Source of the DNA: Rhizobiaceae bacterium
Lineage (GTDB): Bacteria > Pseudomonadota > Alphaproteobacteria > Rhizobiales > Rhizobiaceae
Direction: 5' to 3'
NCBI GenBank assembly: GCA_017644105.1
Contig: JAEPMD010000002.1
Coordinates: 55,956 to 119,955 of the forward strand
Length of the DNA: 64,000 nucleotides
Part shown: positions 18,845 through 27,811 of the stretch, in pieces
Layout of the letters: each line of letters begins with the position of its first letter
Numbering within the stretch: position 1 is the first letter of the stretch
The notes under the pieces: generated by a model
Told to the model about the DNA's origin: nothing
What the model saw: only the letters and a program-made list of their open reading frames with translations
The model's database searches: none
Position numbers and translations under genes: made by a program

Positions 18845-19963
18845 TTAAACCCGCATCGGCATGAGGACGTAAAGTGCATCATCACCGGCTGTGTCATGAA
18901 CAAGTGTTGGCGAACCAGGATCTGCAAGTAAAAAGACGGCATCCGTTCCGGAAAGTTGATTGGTGATGTCGAGCAAATATTTCGCGTTAAAGCCAATATC
19001 AATTGGATCATCGTCATAGCCCACAGCCAGCTCTTCCGTCGCTGTGCCCGAATCTGGGTTGTTGACGGTCAATGTAAGTTGCCCATCAGATAGAGCAAGT
19101 TTTACAGCACGGCCGCGCTCCGACGAAATGGTTGAAACGCGATCAACGGCCTGCGAGAACACGGCGCAATCAAGGGAGAGTTTCTTATCATTGCCGGAAG
19201 GGATCACGCGCTGATAATCAGGGAAAGTGCCATCGATCAGTTTTGATGTCATGACAACGCTTCCGATGGTCAAGCGGATTTTTGCCTCAGACACTTCAAA
19301 CGTGATGGACAGATCAGGATCATCGACAAGCTTTTGAAGTTCACCCACGGTTTTACGTGGAATGATGATGCCTGGCATGCCTTCCGAACCGCTTGGCGCA
19401 TCGATATCAGCACGCGCAAGACGGTGCCCGTCTGTAGCCACAGCGCGGAGTTTCAAGCCGTTATCAGTATCAATTGTGTGAATGAAAATACCATTGAGAT
19501 AGTAACGGGTTTCTTCTGTTGAAATCGCAAACTGTGTGCGATCGATCAACATCTTAATGTCTGTTGAGGCGATGCGGAATGTGTTGCTGAACGCACCAGC
19601 TGGCAGATCCGGGAAGTCAGCTTCTGATAGACATTGCAATGAGAAGTTTGAACGACCAGACGCGACGGTCATAGTTTTGCCGTCTGCATCGGTTGATAAA
19701 AGCACTTCAGCGCCGTCAGGTAATTTACGCACAATGTCATAAAGCAAATGCGCCGGTACTGTGGTTGCACCGGCTTGTTCGACCATTGCAGCTGTGGCTT
19801 CTGTGATCTCTAGATCTAGATCTGTCGCCTTCATTTCAAGACTTGCGTCACTGGCACGCAACAGCACATTGGACAAGATCGGAATAGTATTACGACGCTC
19901 AACAACGCGATGCACGTGGTTAAGTGATTTTAACAGGTTTGAACGCTCTAAAGTAACACGCAT
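18845..19963 (-). CDS. dnaN: DNA polymerase III beta subunit (sliding clamp)
   Basis: DnaN is the ring-shaped clamp that tethers DNA polymerase III. The start at 19963 gives MRVTLERSNLLKSL, the conserved beginning in alphaproteobacteria; the ATG two codons upstream is possible. No clear Shine-Dalgarno is visible for either. Internal landmarks are ATDGHRLARAD (about 180), FPDYQRVIP (about 250) and the terminal ALYVLMPMRV. Three clamp domains and 372 residues are complete. It lies 207 bp after dnaA, probably with its own promoter. Confidence 0.96.
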   Translation of the reverse strand: MRVTLERSNLLKSLNHVHRVVERRNTIPILSNVLLRASDASLEMKATDLDLEITEATAAMVEQAGATTVPAHLLYDIVRKLPDGAEVLLSTDADGKTMTVASGRSNFSLQCLSEADFPDLPAGAFSNTFRIASTDIKMLIDRTQFAISTEETRYYLNGIFIHTIDTDNGLKLRAVATDGHRLARADIDAPSGSEGMPGIIIPRKTVGELQKLVDDPDLSITFEVSEAKIRLTIGSVVMTSKLIDGTFPDYQRVIPSGNDKKLSLDCAVFSQAVDRVSTISSERGRAVKLALSDGQLTLTVNNPDSGTATEELAVGYDDDPIDIGFNAKYLLDITNQLSGTDAVFLLADPGSPTLVHDTAGDDALYVLMPMRV

Positions 19964-20170
19964 GATCATACACCAATATTGTTGAAGCTAGTGTCAGCCA
20001 AATTTCCAACGAAGCATAAAACTGCCTCCAGATTGCATCGCACAACCGGATTTGTAATTTGCCGATTCCCTTGATGAAATGCAAGCGAAACAAAATATAT
20101 AGAATATGCTTTCCCCAGCAATGGCCCGGTAATGGCCGCTTTATGCAGCCTGGGGGTGATTAAGGGATGA

Positions 20171-21766
20171 TTATTCGTTAATCAGACGCTTCAGCAATTC
20201 AACTTCGTGAGAAAGTTTAGAATCTTTGTTCATCAGGTCTTCAATTTTGCGAACCGCATGAAGCACAGTTGTATGATCACGACCACCAAAGCGACGCCCA
20301 ATTTCTGGGAAAGAACGTGGGGTCATGGTTTTGGCTAAATACATTGCGATCTGGCGAGGTTTTACAATCACACGTGTGCGTCTGTTTGATACAAGCTCTT
20401 GGCGAGAAACATTGAAATGGCGAGAGACAACGCGCTGAATATCTTCAATGCGAACGCGTTTTGGCTCGCCTGTATTTACAAGATGCCCAAGCAAAGCGTC
20501 CACACGCTCAATATCCAGATCGGGCTCAAAGCTGCGACGGAACATAAGCTGATTAAAAGCGCCTTCCAATTCACGACCGCTTGATGTGATGGTATTTGCC
20601 ACATGCGCTAAGATCGCCTCTGGAATATCCAAGCCAGGGTCACTTTGTTGCGCAACTTCCAAACGGTTTTTCAAAATACGCAAGCGCATTTCATAATCAG
20701 GGGCTTCAATTTCGATCGCAACACCGCCTTGCAGGCGTGAGCGAACACGTGGGTCTAGAGATTCAAGCTCCCATGGTGCTCTATCTGCTGCAACAACGAC
20801 CTGTTTTGCAGAATCGAGCAACATGTTGAGCAAGTGGCAAAATTCATTCTGGATGGATTTGCCCTGGAGGAATTGCATGTCGTCAATGATAAGAAGATCG
20901 ATGTCACGGAGAGATTCTTTAAACGACAAAGCATCTTTATCGCGGATTGCCGATGCAAAGCGCCACATAAAATATTCAGCTGTGAGGTAAACCACACGTG
21001 TGGAAGGATTATTTTGGCTGGCCGCTGCTGCTATGGATTGCAGCAAGTGTGTTTTTCCCAAACCCACAGCACTATGAATGAACAATGGATTAAATCTGAT
21101 GCCGCCCATGCCAGATTCTGAAATTGTTTTCGCCGCAGCAAGTGCTACGCGGTTGGACGCACCTTCTATATAAGTTGAAAAATCAAAGCGATTGTCTAAA
21201 GGCGATCCGATAACTTTTGCGCCTGCAACGTCCGTGCGTTGGACATTGCTTTTCTGATCCAATGTGAACATGCGGTTTTGAGCAGTAGAATTCGTCTCTT
21301 CAACGCGCGTTGCTGGACCCTTAAGTTGCTTTGGCGTATCATCAGCATCTGATGCCATGTTGGCGGTTGGAATGCGTGTTGCAGATCGAACTACGATCTC
21401 AACTTTCATGATGGCGTCATCTTCAGTCTGAAACAATTCTGTGATGACATCGAGATATTTATTGTTGATCCAGGACTTTAAAAAAGTAGTCGGGACCGAG
21501 AGGCGATAGACGTTGCGAGAGGCGGAATGAAGTTTCAATCGTCCGAACCAAGATGTGTAAACTTCCTGGCCAACTTTCGCCTTTAAGCGCTTCTGAACAC
21601 GTTCGAAATTTCTAGTTGCATCTTCGATAGATGTCTCGCCTACTGGTAAAGATGACACTGACGCGGCTACTGTGTTGTTTTCTATTTGGAAATCAGCGTT
21701 AAGTTCTTGCCAGCTATTTCCATCGCGCTTGGTCATCATGTCCAATTTTATCCCCTCGTCACCCAT
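20171..21766 (-). CDS. dnaA: Chromosomal replication initiator protein DnaA
   Basis: DnaA is the AAA+ initiator that unwinds oriC. The protein has N-terminal domain I ([16 protein letters not shown]), a variable linker (about residues 130-190), the AAA+ core starting at [13 protein letters not shown] with Walker [10 protein letters not shown] and Walker [14 protein letters not shown], and the domain IV helix-turn-helix signature [12 protein letters not shown]. The start is uncertain: 21766, or an ATG pair 27-30 bases inside. Neither has a well-placed Shine-Dalgarno. rpsT lies upstream across a long gap. Confidence 0.96.
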   Translation of the reverse strand: MGDEGIKLDMMTKRDGNSWQELNADFQIENNTVAASVSSLPVGETSIEDATRNFERVQKRLKAKVGQEVYTSWFGRLKLHSASRNVYRLSVPTTFLKSWINNKYLDVITELFQTEDDAIMKVEIVVRSATRIPTANMASDADDTPKQLKGPATRVEETNSTAQNRMFTLDQKSNVQRTDVAGAKVIGSPLDNRFDFSTYIEGASNRVALAAAKTISESGMGGIRFNPLFIHSAVGLGKTHLLQSIAAAASQNNPSTRVVYLTAEYFMWRFASAIRDKDALSFKESLRDIDLLIIDDMQFLQGKSIQNEFCHLLNMLLDSAKQVVVAADRAPWELESLDPRVRSRLQGGVAIEIEAPDYEMRLRILKNRLEVAQQSDPGLDIPEAILAHVANTITSSGRELEGAFNQLMFRRSFEPDLDIERVDALLGHLVNTGEPKRVRIEDIQRVVSRHFNVSRQELVSNRRTRVIVKPRQIAMYLAKTMTPRSFPEIGRRFGGRDHTTVLHAVRKIEDLMNKDSKLSHEVELLKRLINE

Positions 21767-22080
21767 TTTTAACCGCGGCCACTTGCATTGAATTTGATTA
21801 AAATTTTCAATTCAATAACGCAACTGACTGATTTGTTTGCTATTTATCAATCGCAGGACTGCCAGAGTCCTCCAGATTTTTGACAATAAACAACACACCA
21901 GACGCAAAGTGGCCCAGAAATTACATTTACTCATTACTATTAAATGCGTATCAGAATGACACGCGACAAAACCCCCGAAGGACTGGCTATTAGATTTTGG
22001 AAATGATCCGCCGCCAGACTTCCCCTCAAAATTTCTGATCCTATTTATGCAGGATGAAGCGAGAATTTCAAGCTCCAAAA

Positions 22081-22096
22081 TTTACGAAATTTTAAC
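22081..22096 (+). promoter_or_regulatory. CtrA-like site upstream of dnaA
   Basis: The arrangement TTTA-N7-TTAAC differs by one base from the CtrA consensus TTAA-N7-TTAAC. CtrA controls cell-cycle genes in alphaproteobacteria. One near match in AT-rich DNA is weak evidence. Confidence 0.25.
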
Positions 22097-22423
22097 CTTT
22101 GGCTCTTGACTCGTGCTTAAATTGGAGCTGCGAGATGGGTAGAAATTTCTAGCTTGTTGGATTCATTGAGAATTAATTTTTTTAACCAAAAATTTCGTTT
22201 GTGAACTTTTTTTGACATTTTTTTGTCAATCGATTTTGTCGTTTAAATTCATTCTCATTTCTTAGCATTTATGGCTATAGTGCTTTTCTCTAGCCTATTA
22301 AATCTAATGGATTACTTTTCATGAGGTCATAAGATCAGCTTATATTCACGATAAGTAAATTCAAAAATTTGGTTCATTTGCGCGCTGTTCAAAATTTGCT
22401 GCGGAGCACAATTTTCTAAAACA

Positions 22424-22449
22424 CAAAAAACCCGACTCAAGGCCGGGTT
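22424..22449 (-). terminator. Terminator after rpsT
   Basis: AACCCG (22429-22434) pairs with CGGGTT (22444-22449). On the minus strand the stem is followed by TTTTTTGTGTTTT. It starts 28 bp past the rpsT stop. Confidence 0.75.
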
Positions 22450-22477
22450 AAGTGCAAACATGATGTTAGACGAATGA

Positions 22478-22744
22478 TTAAGCTGAGACAGCTTTCACAC
22501 GTGCAGACAATCTTGAAATCTTGCGAGACACAGTGTTGGCGTGCATAACGCCTTTGCTTGCAGCGCGCATAAGTTCAGGCTGTGCTGCACGAAGGGCTTC
22601 GCTTGCAGCTTTCTGATCACCAGAAGCAATTGCTTCTTCTACTTTGCGGATGAAACCGCGAACACGTGTACGACGTGATTTGTTTACTGCTGTGCGAGCT
22701 GCAATTTTGCGAGTTGCTTTTTTCGCAGATGTTGTATTAGCCAT
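22478..22744 (-). CDS. rpsT: 30S ribosomal protein S20
   Basis: S20 is a helical-bundle protein that binds 16S rRNA early in 30S assembly. The 88-aa, strongly basic product begins [20 protein letters not shown] and has the family pattern [18 protein letters not shown] and [20 protein letters not shown]. It is monocistronic, with its own terminator, and sits upstream of dnaA on the same strand, an arrangement common in rhizobia. Confidence 0.96.
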   Translation of the reverse strand: MANTTSAKKATRKIAARTAVNKSRRTRVRGFIRKVEEAIASGDQKAASEALRAAQPELMRAASKGVMHANTVSRKISRLSARVKAVSA

Positions 22745-22911
22745 AAAATTCTCTCATTCAAAACCAAGCTTTCGCAAAGGCTAAAGTGCCTTGGCACATG
22801 ACATCTCAACGAAAGCAAGAATTAGTTGATGGTCCAAACCCATCTATTCATCGCTGGCGTATAGCGGTTAAGTGCAAAAAGGTCAATCTGCAAAAGCATT
22901 TTTTTTAAGAA

Positions 22912-23802
22912 TCATCTCTGGCACTTAGGGCAATAAAAGCTGGACCTGCCGCTTTGAGTGATCCGTGCAATCGTACCCTTGCAATTTTCATGCTGGCAAT
23001 CCTCACCTTCTTGACCATATGCGTTAAATTGGTGCTGAAAATAACCCATCTTGCCATCGGCTTGAATGTGATCGTTCAATGTTGATCCACCAGCGCGGAT
23101 GGCATCACCAATAACATCGTGGATATGTGTAGTGAGTGCAATGAGCTTTGCTGAAGCCTTGCCTGATTTCGTCACAAGTGTGGATGCTGCTCGTTCAGGT
23201 GAAATACGCGCGCGCCATAATGCTTCGCAAACATATATATTGCCAAGGCCTGCAATGATGCGCTGATCTAATAAAACGGATTTCATTGGTGCTTTTTTTG
23301 ATTGAAGCTTTTTTGCAAGATATTCGGCGCTGACACCATTGCCGGTGGGTTCAGGACCGAGATCCTTAAAATACACATGTTCGTCTAATTCATCGAGCGG
23401 GATAAGCAGCATGAACCCAAACCGCCTGGGGTCATTATATATTACCTTTGCGCGCTTACCGTCCTTATCTAGATAAAATACGAAGTGATCATGTTTGCTG
23501 TCTTTAGATTTTTCATGGGTAAAATCTCCCGGCTGATCCGTACCAGCATCTTGAACGATGCGGAATGAGCCGGACATTCCCAAATGCGAAACAATCGTCA
23601 GTTCATCATCCAAAACAAAGATCAGATATTTTGATCGTCTTTTAATATCTGTGATTTTACGGTTTTTGATCCTCGCAACAAAATTATCACTGAAGGGGAA
23701 ACGTAAGTCAGGACGATTTTGATCTGCATCGATAATTCTCGTGCCATGCATAACGGGTTCAAGGCCACGCCGGACAGTTTCGACTTCAGGTAATTCAGGC
23801 AT
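22912..23802 (-). CDS. mutM: Formamidopyrimidine-DNA glycosylase (Fpg/MutM)
   Basis: MutM removes 8-oxoguanine and formamidopyrimidines and cuts the abasic site by beta-delta elimination. The 296-aa protein begins MPELPEVETVRRGLEP, which exposes the catalytic Pro2 and Glu3. It has the conserved Lys loop KYLIF, the helix-two-turn-helix LDQRIIAGLGNIYVCEALW, and a C-terminal zinc finger with Cys pairs CQHENC and CPKC. It is divergent from ubiE, the usual context. Confidence 0.97.
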   Translation of the reverse strand: MPELPEVETVRRGLEPVMHGTRIIDADQNRPDLRFPFSDNFVARIKNRKITDIKRRSKYLIFVLDDELTIVSHLGMSGSFRIVQDAGTDQPGDFTHEKSKDSKHDHFVFYLDKDGKRAKVIYNDPRRFGFMLLIPLDELDEHVYFKDLGPEPTGNGVSAEYLAKKLQSKKAPMKSVLLDQRIIAGLGNIYVCEALWRARISPERAASTLVTKSGKASAKLIALTTHIHDVIGDAIRAGGSTLNDHIQADGKMGYFQHQFNAYGQEGEDCQHENCKGTIARITQSGRSSFYCPKCQR

Positions 23803-23971
23803 AAGATCTCCCGTTAAATGGCCGACTTATCTCAGACTTTGGCTTGAAATATCAGCTTTAATTGCAGATAAGAAAATCTAAGAGCTGGATTGAATTGTCA
23901 CATAGTGCTTTTCATGCTGATAGACTATATCTATATCAAGAAATAAGTATTTAGTGATTTAAGGGGTTTAT

Positions 23972-24748
23972 ATGTCTACAGAGCGGATTTCAACAGATGG
24001 CGGCATGCAAACCTCCTATGGATTTCAATCTGTCGACGAGGGTGAAAAGCAGACCCTGGTCAATGACGTGTTCCATAAAGTGGCAAAACGCTATGACATT
24101 ATGAATGATGTGATGTCGGGCGGTATGCACCGCGTCTGGAAAGACGCAATGATCACAACACTGAACCCGCGCAAAGATCCAAATTATAAGTTTTTAGATG
24201 TTGCAGGTGGCACTGGTGATATCGCATTTCGCATTGTTAAAGCGTCCGCCAACCAAGCCAATGGCATTGTGCTGGATATTAACGGTTCTATGTTGGCCGT
24301 TGGCGAAGAGCGCGCAGAAAAACAGAATTTGTCTGACAATTTAGAATTTGTTGAAGCCAATGCCGAAGAATTGCCGTTGGAGGACAATAGTTTTGACGCT
24401 TACACAATTGCGTTTGGTATACGGAATGTGCCGGACATCGATAAGGCATTGCGCGAAGCCTATCGTGTTCTAAAGCGCGGTGGACGTTTGCTGGTTCTTG
24501 AATTTTCAGAAGTTGACGTTCCGATTTTGGACAAGGTCTATGATGCCTGGTCGTTTAATGCGATCCCCAAATTTGGTGGTGTGATCACCGGTGATCAGGA
24601 GCCTTATCAATATTTGGTTGAGTCTATTCGTAAGTTTCCTAATCAGGATGATTTTGCATCCATGATTTCCCGTGCCGGCTTCGGCAGTGTCACCTATAAG
24701 AATTATACAGGCGGTATCGCAGCTTTGCATTCAGGCTGGAAAATCTAA
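23972..24748 (+). CDS. ubiE: Demethylmenaquinone/2-methoxy-6-polyprenyl-benzoquinol methylase UbiE
   Basis: UbiE is the SAM-dependent C-methyltransferase of ubiquinone (and menaquinone) synthesis. The 258-aa protein shows [19 protein letters not shown] (about residues 34-52), SAM motif [31 protein letters not shown] and the terminal [12 protein letters not shown]. The last codon abuts the ubiB start, so the two genes are translationally coupled. Confidence 0.97.
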   Translation: MSTERISTDGGMQTSYGFQSVDEGEKQTLVNDVFHKVAKRYDIMNDVMSGGMHRVWKDAMITTLNPRKDPNYKFLDVAGGTGDIAFRIVKASANQANGIVLDINGSMLAVGEERAEKQNLSDNLEFVEANAEELPLEDNSFDAYTIAFGIRNVPDIDKALREAYRVLKRGGRLLVLEFSEVDVPILDKVYDAWSFNAIPKFGGVITGDQEPYQYLVESIRKFPNQDDFASMISRAGFGSVTYKNYTGGIAALHSGWKI

Positions 24749-26323
24749 ATGGCATCCATTGCTACATATCTGCGTCTCGTTCGAGATGGTTGGGTGCTGG
24801 TGCGCGAAGGTGTGATTTCTGAACTTTTATCAGAAGAGATGGGGCCAGAAGCAAAATGGCTTGGCCGCGCAGCGGGTGTCTTGACAAGGCGTCGCAAGAA
24901 AAACGCTGAACGTAGCGATCGCTTGGCAAAAGGTGTTGGCCGGCTTGGTCCATCCTATGTCAAACTTGGCCAGTTTTTAGCAACACGGCCCGATGTGGTC
25001 GGTGCAGATATTGCCGCTGATCTTGGATTGCTGCAGGATCAGATGGCATCATTTCCACGCGCGCAATCCATTGAAGCGATTGAAAGCTCTTTGGGTCGCA
25101 AAATTGACGATCTTTTCCTTGAGATTGATGAACCCATTGCAGCTGCATCCGTTGCACAGGTGCATCCAGCAAAGATTAATGAAAATGGCGAGGAGAAAAA
25201 AGTCGCCGTTAAGGTGATCCGGCCTGGTGTGCGCAAGCGTTTCAAACATGATTTAGAAGTGTTCTATTTGGTCTCAGAGCTGCAAGAAAAATTTATCCCG
25301 TCCTCGCGTCGTCTAAAGCCCGTTGAAGTCACACGCACCTTGGAGCAGACCACAAAAATCGAAATGGATTTGCGGCTTGAGGCTGCAGCTCTCTCCGAAA
25401 TTGCAGAGAATACAGAAAACGATCCGGGCTTCCGCGTGCCAAAAGTGGATTGGGAGCGCACGGGTCGTGATGTTCTGACCATGGAATGGATCGATGGCAT
25501 AAAAATGTCAGATGTCGACGCCATCAAAGCAGCCGGGCATGATCTAAATGTACTTGCAGAGATGTTGATCCAATCCTTTTTGCGTCACACCCTGCGCGAT
25601 GGTTTTTTCCACGCTGATATGCATCAGGGCAACTTATTCGTTGACCCCAATGGCATGATCGTTGCTGTTGATATGGGCATTGTCGGACGTTTAGGCTTCA
25701 AAGAACGTCGCTTTTTGGCCGAGATTATTTTCGGTTTTATCACCCGCGATTATTTGCGCGTGGCACAGGTTCATTTTGATGCAGGCTACGTGCCCGCCAA
25801 ACATAATGTTTCAAGCTTTGCGCAGGCGATCCGCGCCATTGGTGAACCTATTCATGGTCAATCGGCCGAAACAATATCCATGGCCAAGCTGCTTACGCTT
25901 TTATTTGAAGTGACTGAGCTCTTTGATATGGAGGCCAGATCCGAGCTCGTCATGCTGCAAAAAACCATGGTTGTGGTTGAAGGCGTGGCGCGAACGCTTA
26001 ATCCAAACTTTAATATGTGGAAGGCATCGGAAGGTGTTGTCAGCGATTGGATTAGAACAAATCTCGGTCCTGCTCGCATTGCAAATGATGTCAAAGATGG
26101 ATTTGTCGCGCTGCATAGAATAGGGCGCATGGCACCTGAAATTGCTCAGCAGGCTGAGAAGATGTCGGAAGAAATTTCGCATATGACCGAGCATGGGTTG
26201 CGGTTTGATGACGAGACGGCTGAAAATATTGGTCGTGCGGAAGCCAAGCATTCCAGATCCGGACGCATTGCGCTTTGGGTGATTGCGGCAATATTGGTAT
26301 ATATCGCCATAAATCTCATTTGA
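24749..26323 (+). CDS. ubiB: Ubiquinone biosynthesis protein UbiB (atypical kinase/ATPase)
   Basis: UbiB is an ADCK/ABC1-family ATPase that supports the ubiquinone pathway at the inner membrane. The 524-aa protein has the KxGQ motif (LGPSYVKLGQFLATRPD, about residue 70), the Ala-rich nucleotide loop EPIAAASVAQVH, the invariant Lys in KVAVKVIRPG, the catalytic-loop equivalent DGFFHADMHQGNLFV, and a C-terminal membrane helix (ALWVIAAILVYIAINLI). The ATG directly follows the ubiE stop. Its stop codon overlaps the first copy of the repeat upstream of coaBC. Confidence 0.96.
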   Translation: MASIATYLRLVRDGWVLVREGVISELLSEEMGPEAKWLGRAAGVLTRRRKKNAERSDRLAKGVGRLGPSYVKLGQFLATRPDVVGADIAADLGLLQDQMASFPRAQSIEAIESSLGRKIDDLFLEIDEPIAAASVAQVHPAKINENGEEKKVAVKVIRPGVRKRFKHDLEVFYLVSELQEKFIPSSRRLKPVEVTRTLEQTTKIEMDLRLEAAALSEIAENTENDPGFRVPKVDWERTGRDVLTMEWIDGIKMSDVDAIKAAGHDLNVLAEMLIQSFLRHTLRDGFFHADMHQGNLFVDPNGMIVAVDMGIVGRLGFKERRFLAEIIFGFITRDYLRVAQVHFDAGYVPAKHNVSSFAQAIRAIGEPIHGQSAETISMAKLLTLLFEVTELFDMEARSELVMLQKTMVVVEGVARTLNPNFNMWKASEGVVSDWIRTNLGPARIANDVKDGFVALHRIGRMAPEIAQQAEKMSEEISHMTEHGLRFDDETAENIGRAEAKHSRSGRIALWVIAAILVYIAINLI

Positions 26324-26372
26324 TTGCAATGATTGCAATTTATCACTATATTTGATTGCAATGATATCAAAT
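26318..26372 (+). promoter_or_regulatory. Operator-like repeat cluster upstream of coaBC
   Basis: The 16-mer ATTTGATTGCAATGAT occurs at 26318-26333 and again at 26350-26365, 32 bp apart, about three DNA turns. The self-complementary octamer ATTGCAAT occurs three times (26323-26330, 26332-26339, 26354-26361). A further palindrome, TGATATCA, lies at 26362-26369, and ATTTGAT/ATCAAAT arms flank the second copy (26350-26356, 26366-26372). The cluster ends 15 bp before the coaBC ATG. Because CoaBC here starts with a DNA-binding domain, autoregulation is the natural inference. Confidence 0.6.
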
Positions 26373-26387
26373 ATAGGATGATGAGCC

Positions 26388-27794
26388 ATGGCTAGTCTGA
26401 CAATTCGAAACCTTGATGAAGATATAAAACAAAATTTGCGCGAACGTGCGGCACAAAACGGCCATTCTATGGAAGAGGAAATGCGCCTAATTTTGGCGAG
26501 CCTTGATCAGGCCTCAGAGGCGTTATCACCAAAAAGATCTGTTGCATCTGTCCCTTCGCTCAGTCCCTTTAGTTCAGAGGTGCTAGAAGGCAAGCGTATC
26601 CTGCTCATAATTTCAGGTGGCATTGCCGCCTATAAATCTCTTGATTTGATCCGCCGCTTGCGCGAGCGCGGTGCGCATGTGCGCCCGATTATGACGGAGG
26701 CAGCGCAAGAATTTATCACGCCACTCAGCGTTGGCGCATTAACAGCGGACCATGTTTATACGGATTTTTTTTCCCGCGAAGATGAGCAAGATGTCGGTCA
26801 TATAAGGCTGGCGCGCGAATGCGATATGATTGTAGTTGCGCCAGCAACGGCGAATTTAATGGCGAAAATGGCTCATGGCCGCGCGGATGATTTAGCCTCT
26901 ACAGTTTTATTGGCAACGGATAAACCTGTCCTCATTGCGCCCGCGATGAACCCACATATGTGGCACAATAAAGCCACGCAACGGAACGCGAAAACACTAT
27001 CCGCTGATGGCATATATTTCGTCGGACCTGAAAGCGGTGAAATGGCTGAAAGTGGTGAGGCTGGTAAGGGGCGCCTGTCGGAAACATTTACAATCATCTC
27101 AAAAATGCTCGAAATATTGGACGATCGTCCCAAACCGCTACTCGGCAGAACTGCGATTGTTACCTCAGGCCCTACACATGAGCCGATTGATCCGGTGCGT
27201 TATATCGCCAATCGGTCCTCGGGCAAACAAGGGCATGCTATCGCCGCAGCTCTTGCAGAACTTGGCGCAAGTGTGAAGCTCATTTCTGGGCCGGTGAACA
27301 TCCCTGATCCAGTGGGAGTTGATGTGGTCAAGATCGAGTGCGCTGAAGAAATGCTTGATACGGCATTGCAACTCTTGCCGTGTGATATCGCTGTGATGGT
27401 TGCGGCCGTGGCTGACTGGCGCGTTGCGGGGGCTGCGGGTGAAAAGATCAAAAAGAAGAAGGGTCAATCCGTCCCAACTTTCGATCTTGTTGAAAATCCG
27501 GATATCTTAAAAACTGTTGGCCATAACAAGAAAAGGCCATCCCTTGTTGTGGGCTTTGCGGCTGAAACGCAGAACCTGATTGATAATGCGACCGCCAAGC
27601 TTAATAAAAAAGGCGCAGATATGATTGTCGCCAACGACGTGTCACCGGAAACTGGCATTATGGGTGGAGACCGCAACAGAGTGCGGATTGTTGCGCATGA
27701 TGGCGTTGATAAATGGCCGGACCTGTCCAAGGAAGAGGTGGCTATGCGTCTTGCAAAGCTGGTCGCACAAAAACTTTCCGAGCTGAGTGTTTAA
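26388..27794 (+). CDS. coaBC: CoaBC with an N-terminal ribbon-helix-helix DNA-binding domain
   Basis: The enzyme core joins cysteine to 4'-phosphopantothenate (CoaB) and decarboxylates the product (CoaC) in CoA synthesis. Residues 1-42 (MASLTIRNLDEDIKQNLRER...) form a FitA/VapB-type ribbon-helix-helix, with strand SLTIRNL and the helix pair ending EEEMRLIL. A linker follows (43-66). CoaC comprises about 67-245, with His138 in GHIRL, APATAN, and PAMNPHMW (Asn188). CoaB follows from about 248, with TSGPTHEPIDPVRYIANRSSG and KIKKKKG. The loop that carries a Cys in E. coli CoaC reads MAESGEAGKG here, without Cys. AGGA lies 8 bases before the ATG at 26388. No PIN toxin gene is adjacent. Confidence 0.93.
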   Translation: MASLTIRNLDEDIKQNLRERAAQNGHSMEEEMRLILASLDQASEALSPKRSVASVPSLSPFSSEVLEGKRILLIISGGIAAYKSLDLIRRLRERGAHVRPIMTEAAQEFITPLSVGALTADHVYTDFFSREDEQDVGHIRLARECDMIVVAPATANLMAKMAHGRADDLASTVLLATDKPVLIAPAMNPHMWHNKATQRNAKTLSADGIYFVGPESGEMAESGEAGKGRLSETFTIISKMLEILDDRPKPLLGRTAIVTSGPTHEPIDPVRYIANRSSGKQGHAIAAALAELGASVKLISGPVNIPDPVGVDVVKIECAEEMLDTALQLLPCDIAVMVAAVADWRVAGAAGEKIKKKKGQSVPTFDLVENPDILKTVGHNKKRPSLVVGFAAETQNLIDNATAKLNKKGADMIVANDVSPETGIMGGDRNRVRIVAHDGVDKWPDLSKEEVAMRLAKLVAQKLSELSV

Positions 27795-27811
27795 CCACTC
27801 AGCTTGATTTT
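27781..27811 (+). terminator. Hairpin at the coaBC stop
   Basis: AGCTGAGTG (27781-27789) pairs with CACTCAGCT (27796-27804), followed by TGATTTT. The stem spans the coaBC stop codon and precedes the convergent DUF6356 gene. The T-tract is short. Confidence 0.55.

Larger units (their letters stand above)
21767..22477. other. AT-rich 711-bp rpsT-dnaA intergenic region
   Basis: I see no credible gene. The region carries several AAATTTC/GAAATTT copies (22029-22035, 22086-22092, 22142-22149 as a full GAAATTTC palindrome, 22190-22196). It also has an inverted repeat, TTGACA-N6-TGTCAA (22212-22229), and the rpsT terminator near its right end. It must contain the dnaA promoter. I did not find a perfect DnaA box (TTATNCACA) on either strand, so there is no support here for calling it oriC. 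Confidence 0.6.

Noticed and set aside
21812..22078. 88-residue minus-strand frame upstream of dnaA
   Set aside because: Composition is unlike a protein, there is no ribosome site and no family resemblance. It lies in AT-rich spacer.
21767..22477. Chromosomal origin next to dnaA
   Set aside because: I found no perfect DnaA box (TTATNCACA) on either strand. In many alphaproteobacteria the origin lies near hemE rather than dnaA.
21767..22477. GANTC methylation cluster upstream of dnaA
   Set aside because: Only about four sites in 711 bp, close to what chance predicts.
26388..26520. Separate antitoxin gene of a toxin-antitoxin pair
   Set aside because: The RHH segment has no stop codon of its own, continues in frame into CoaC, and no PIN-domain toxin gene is nearby.
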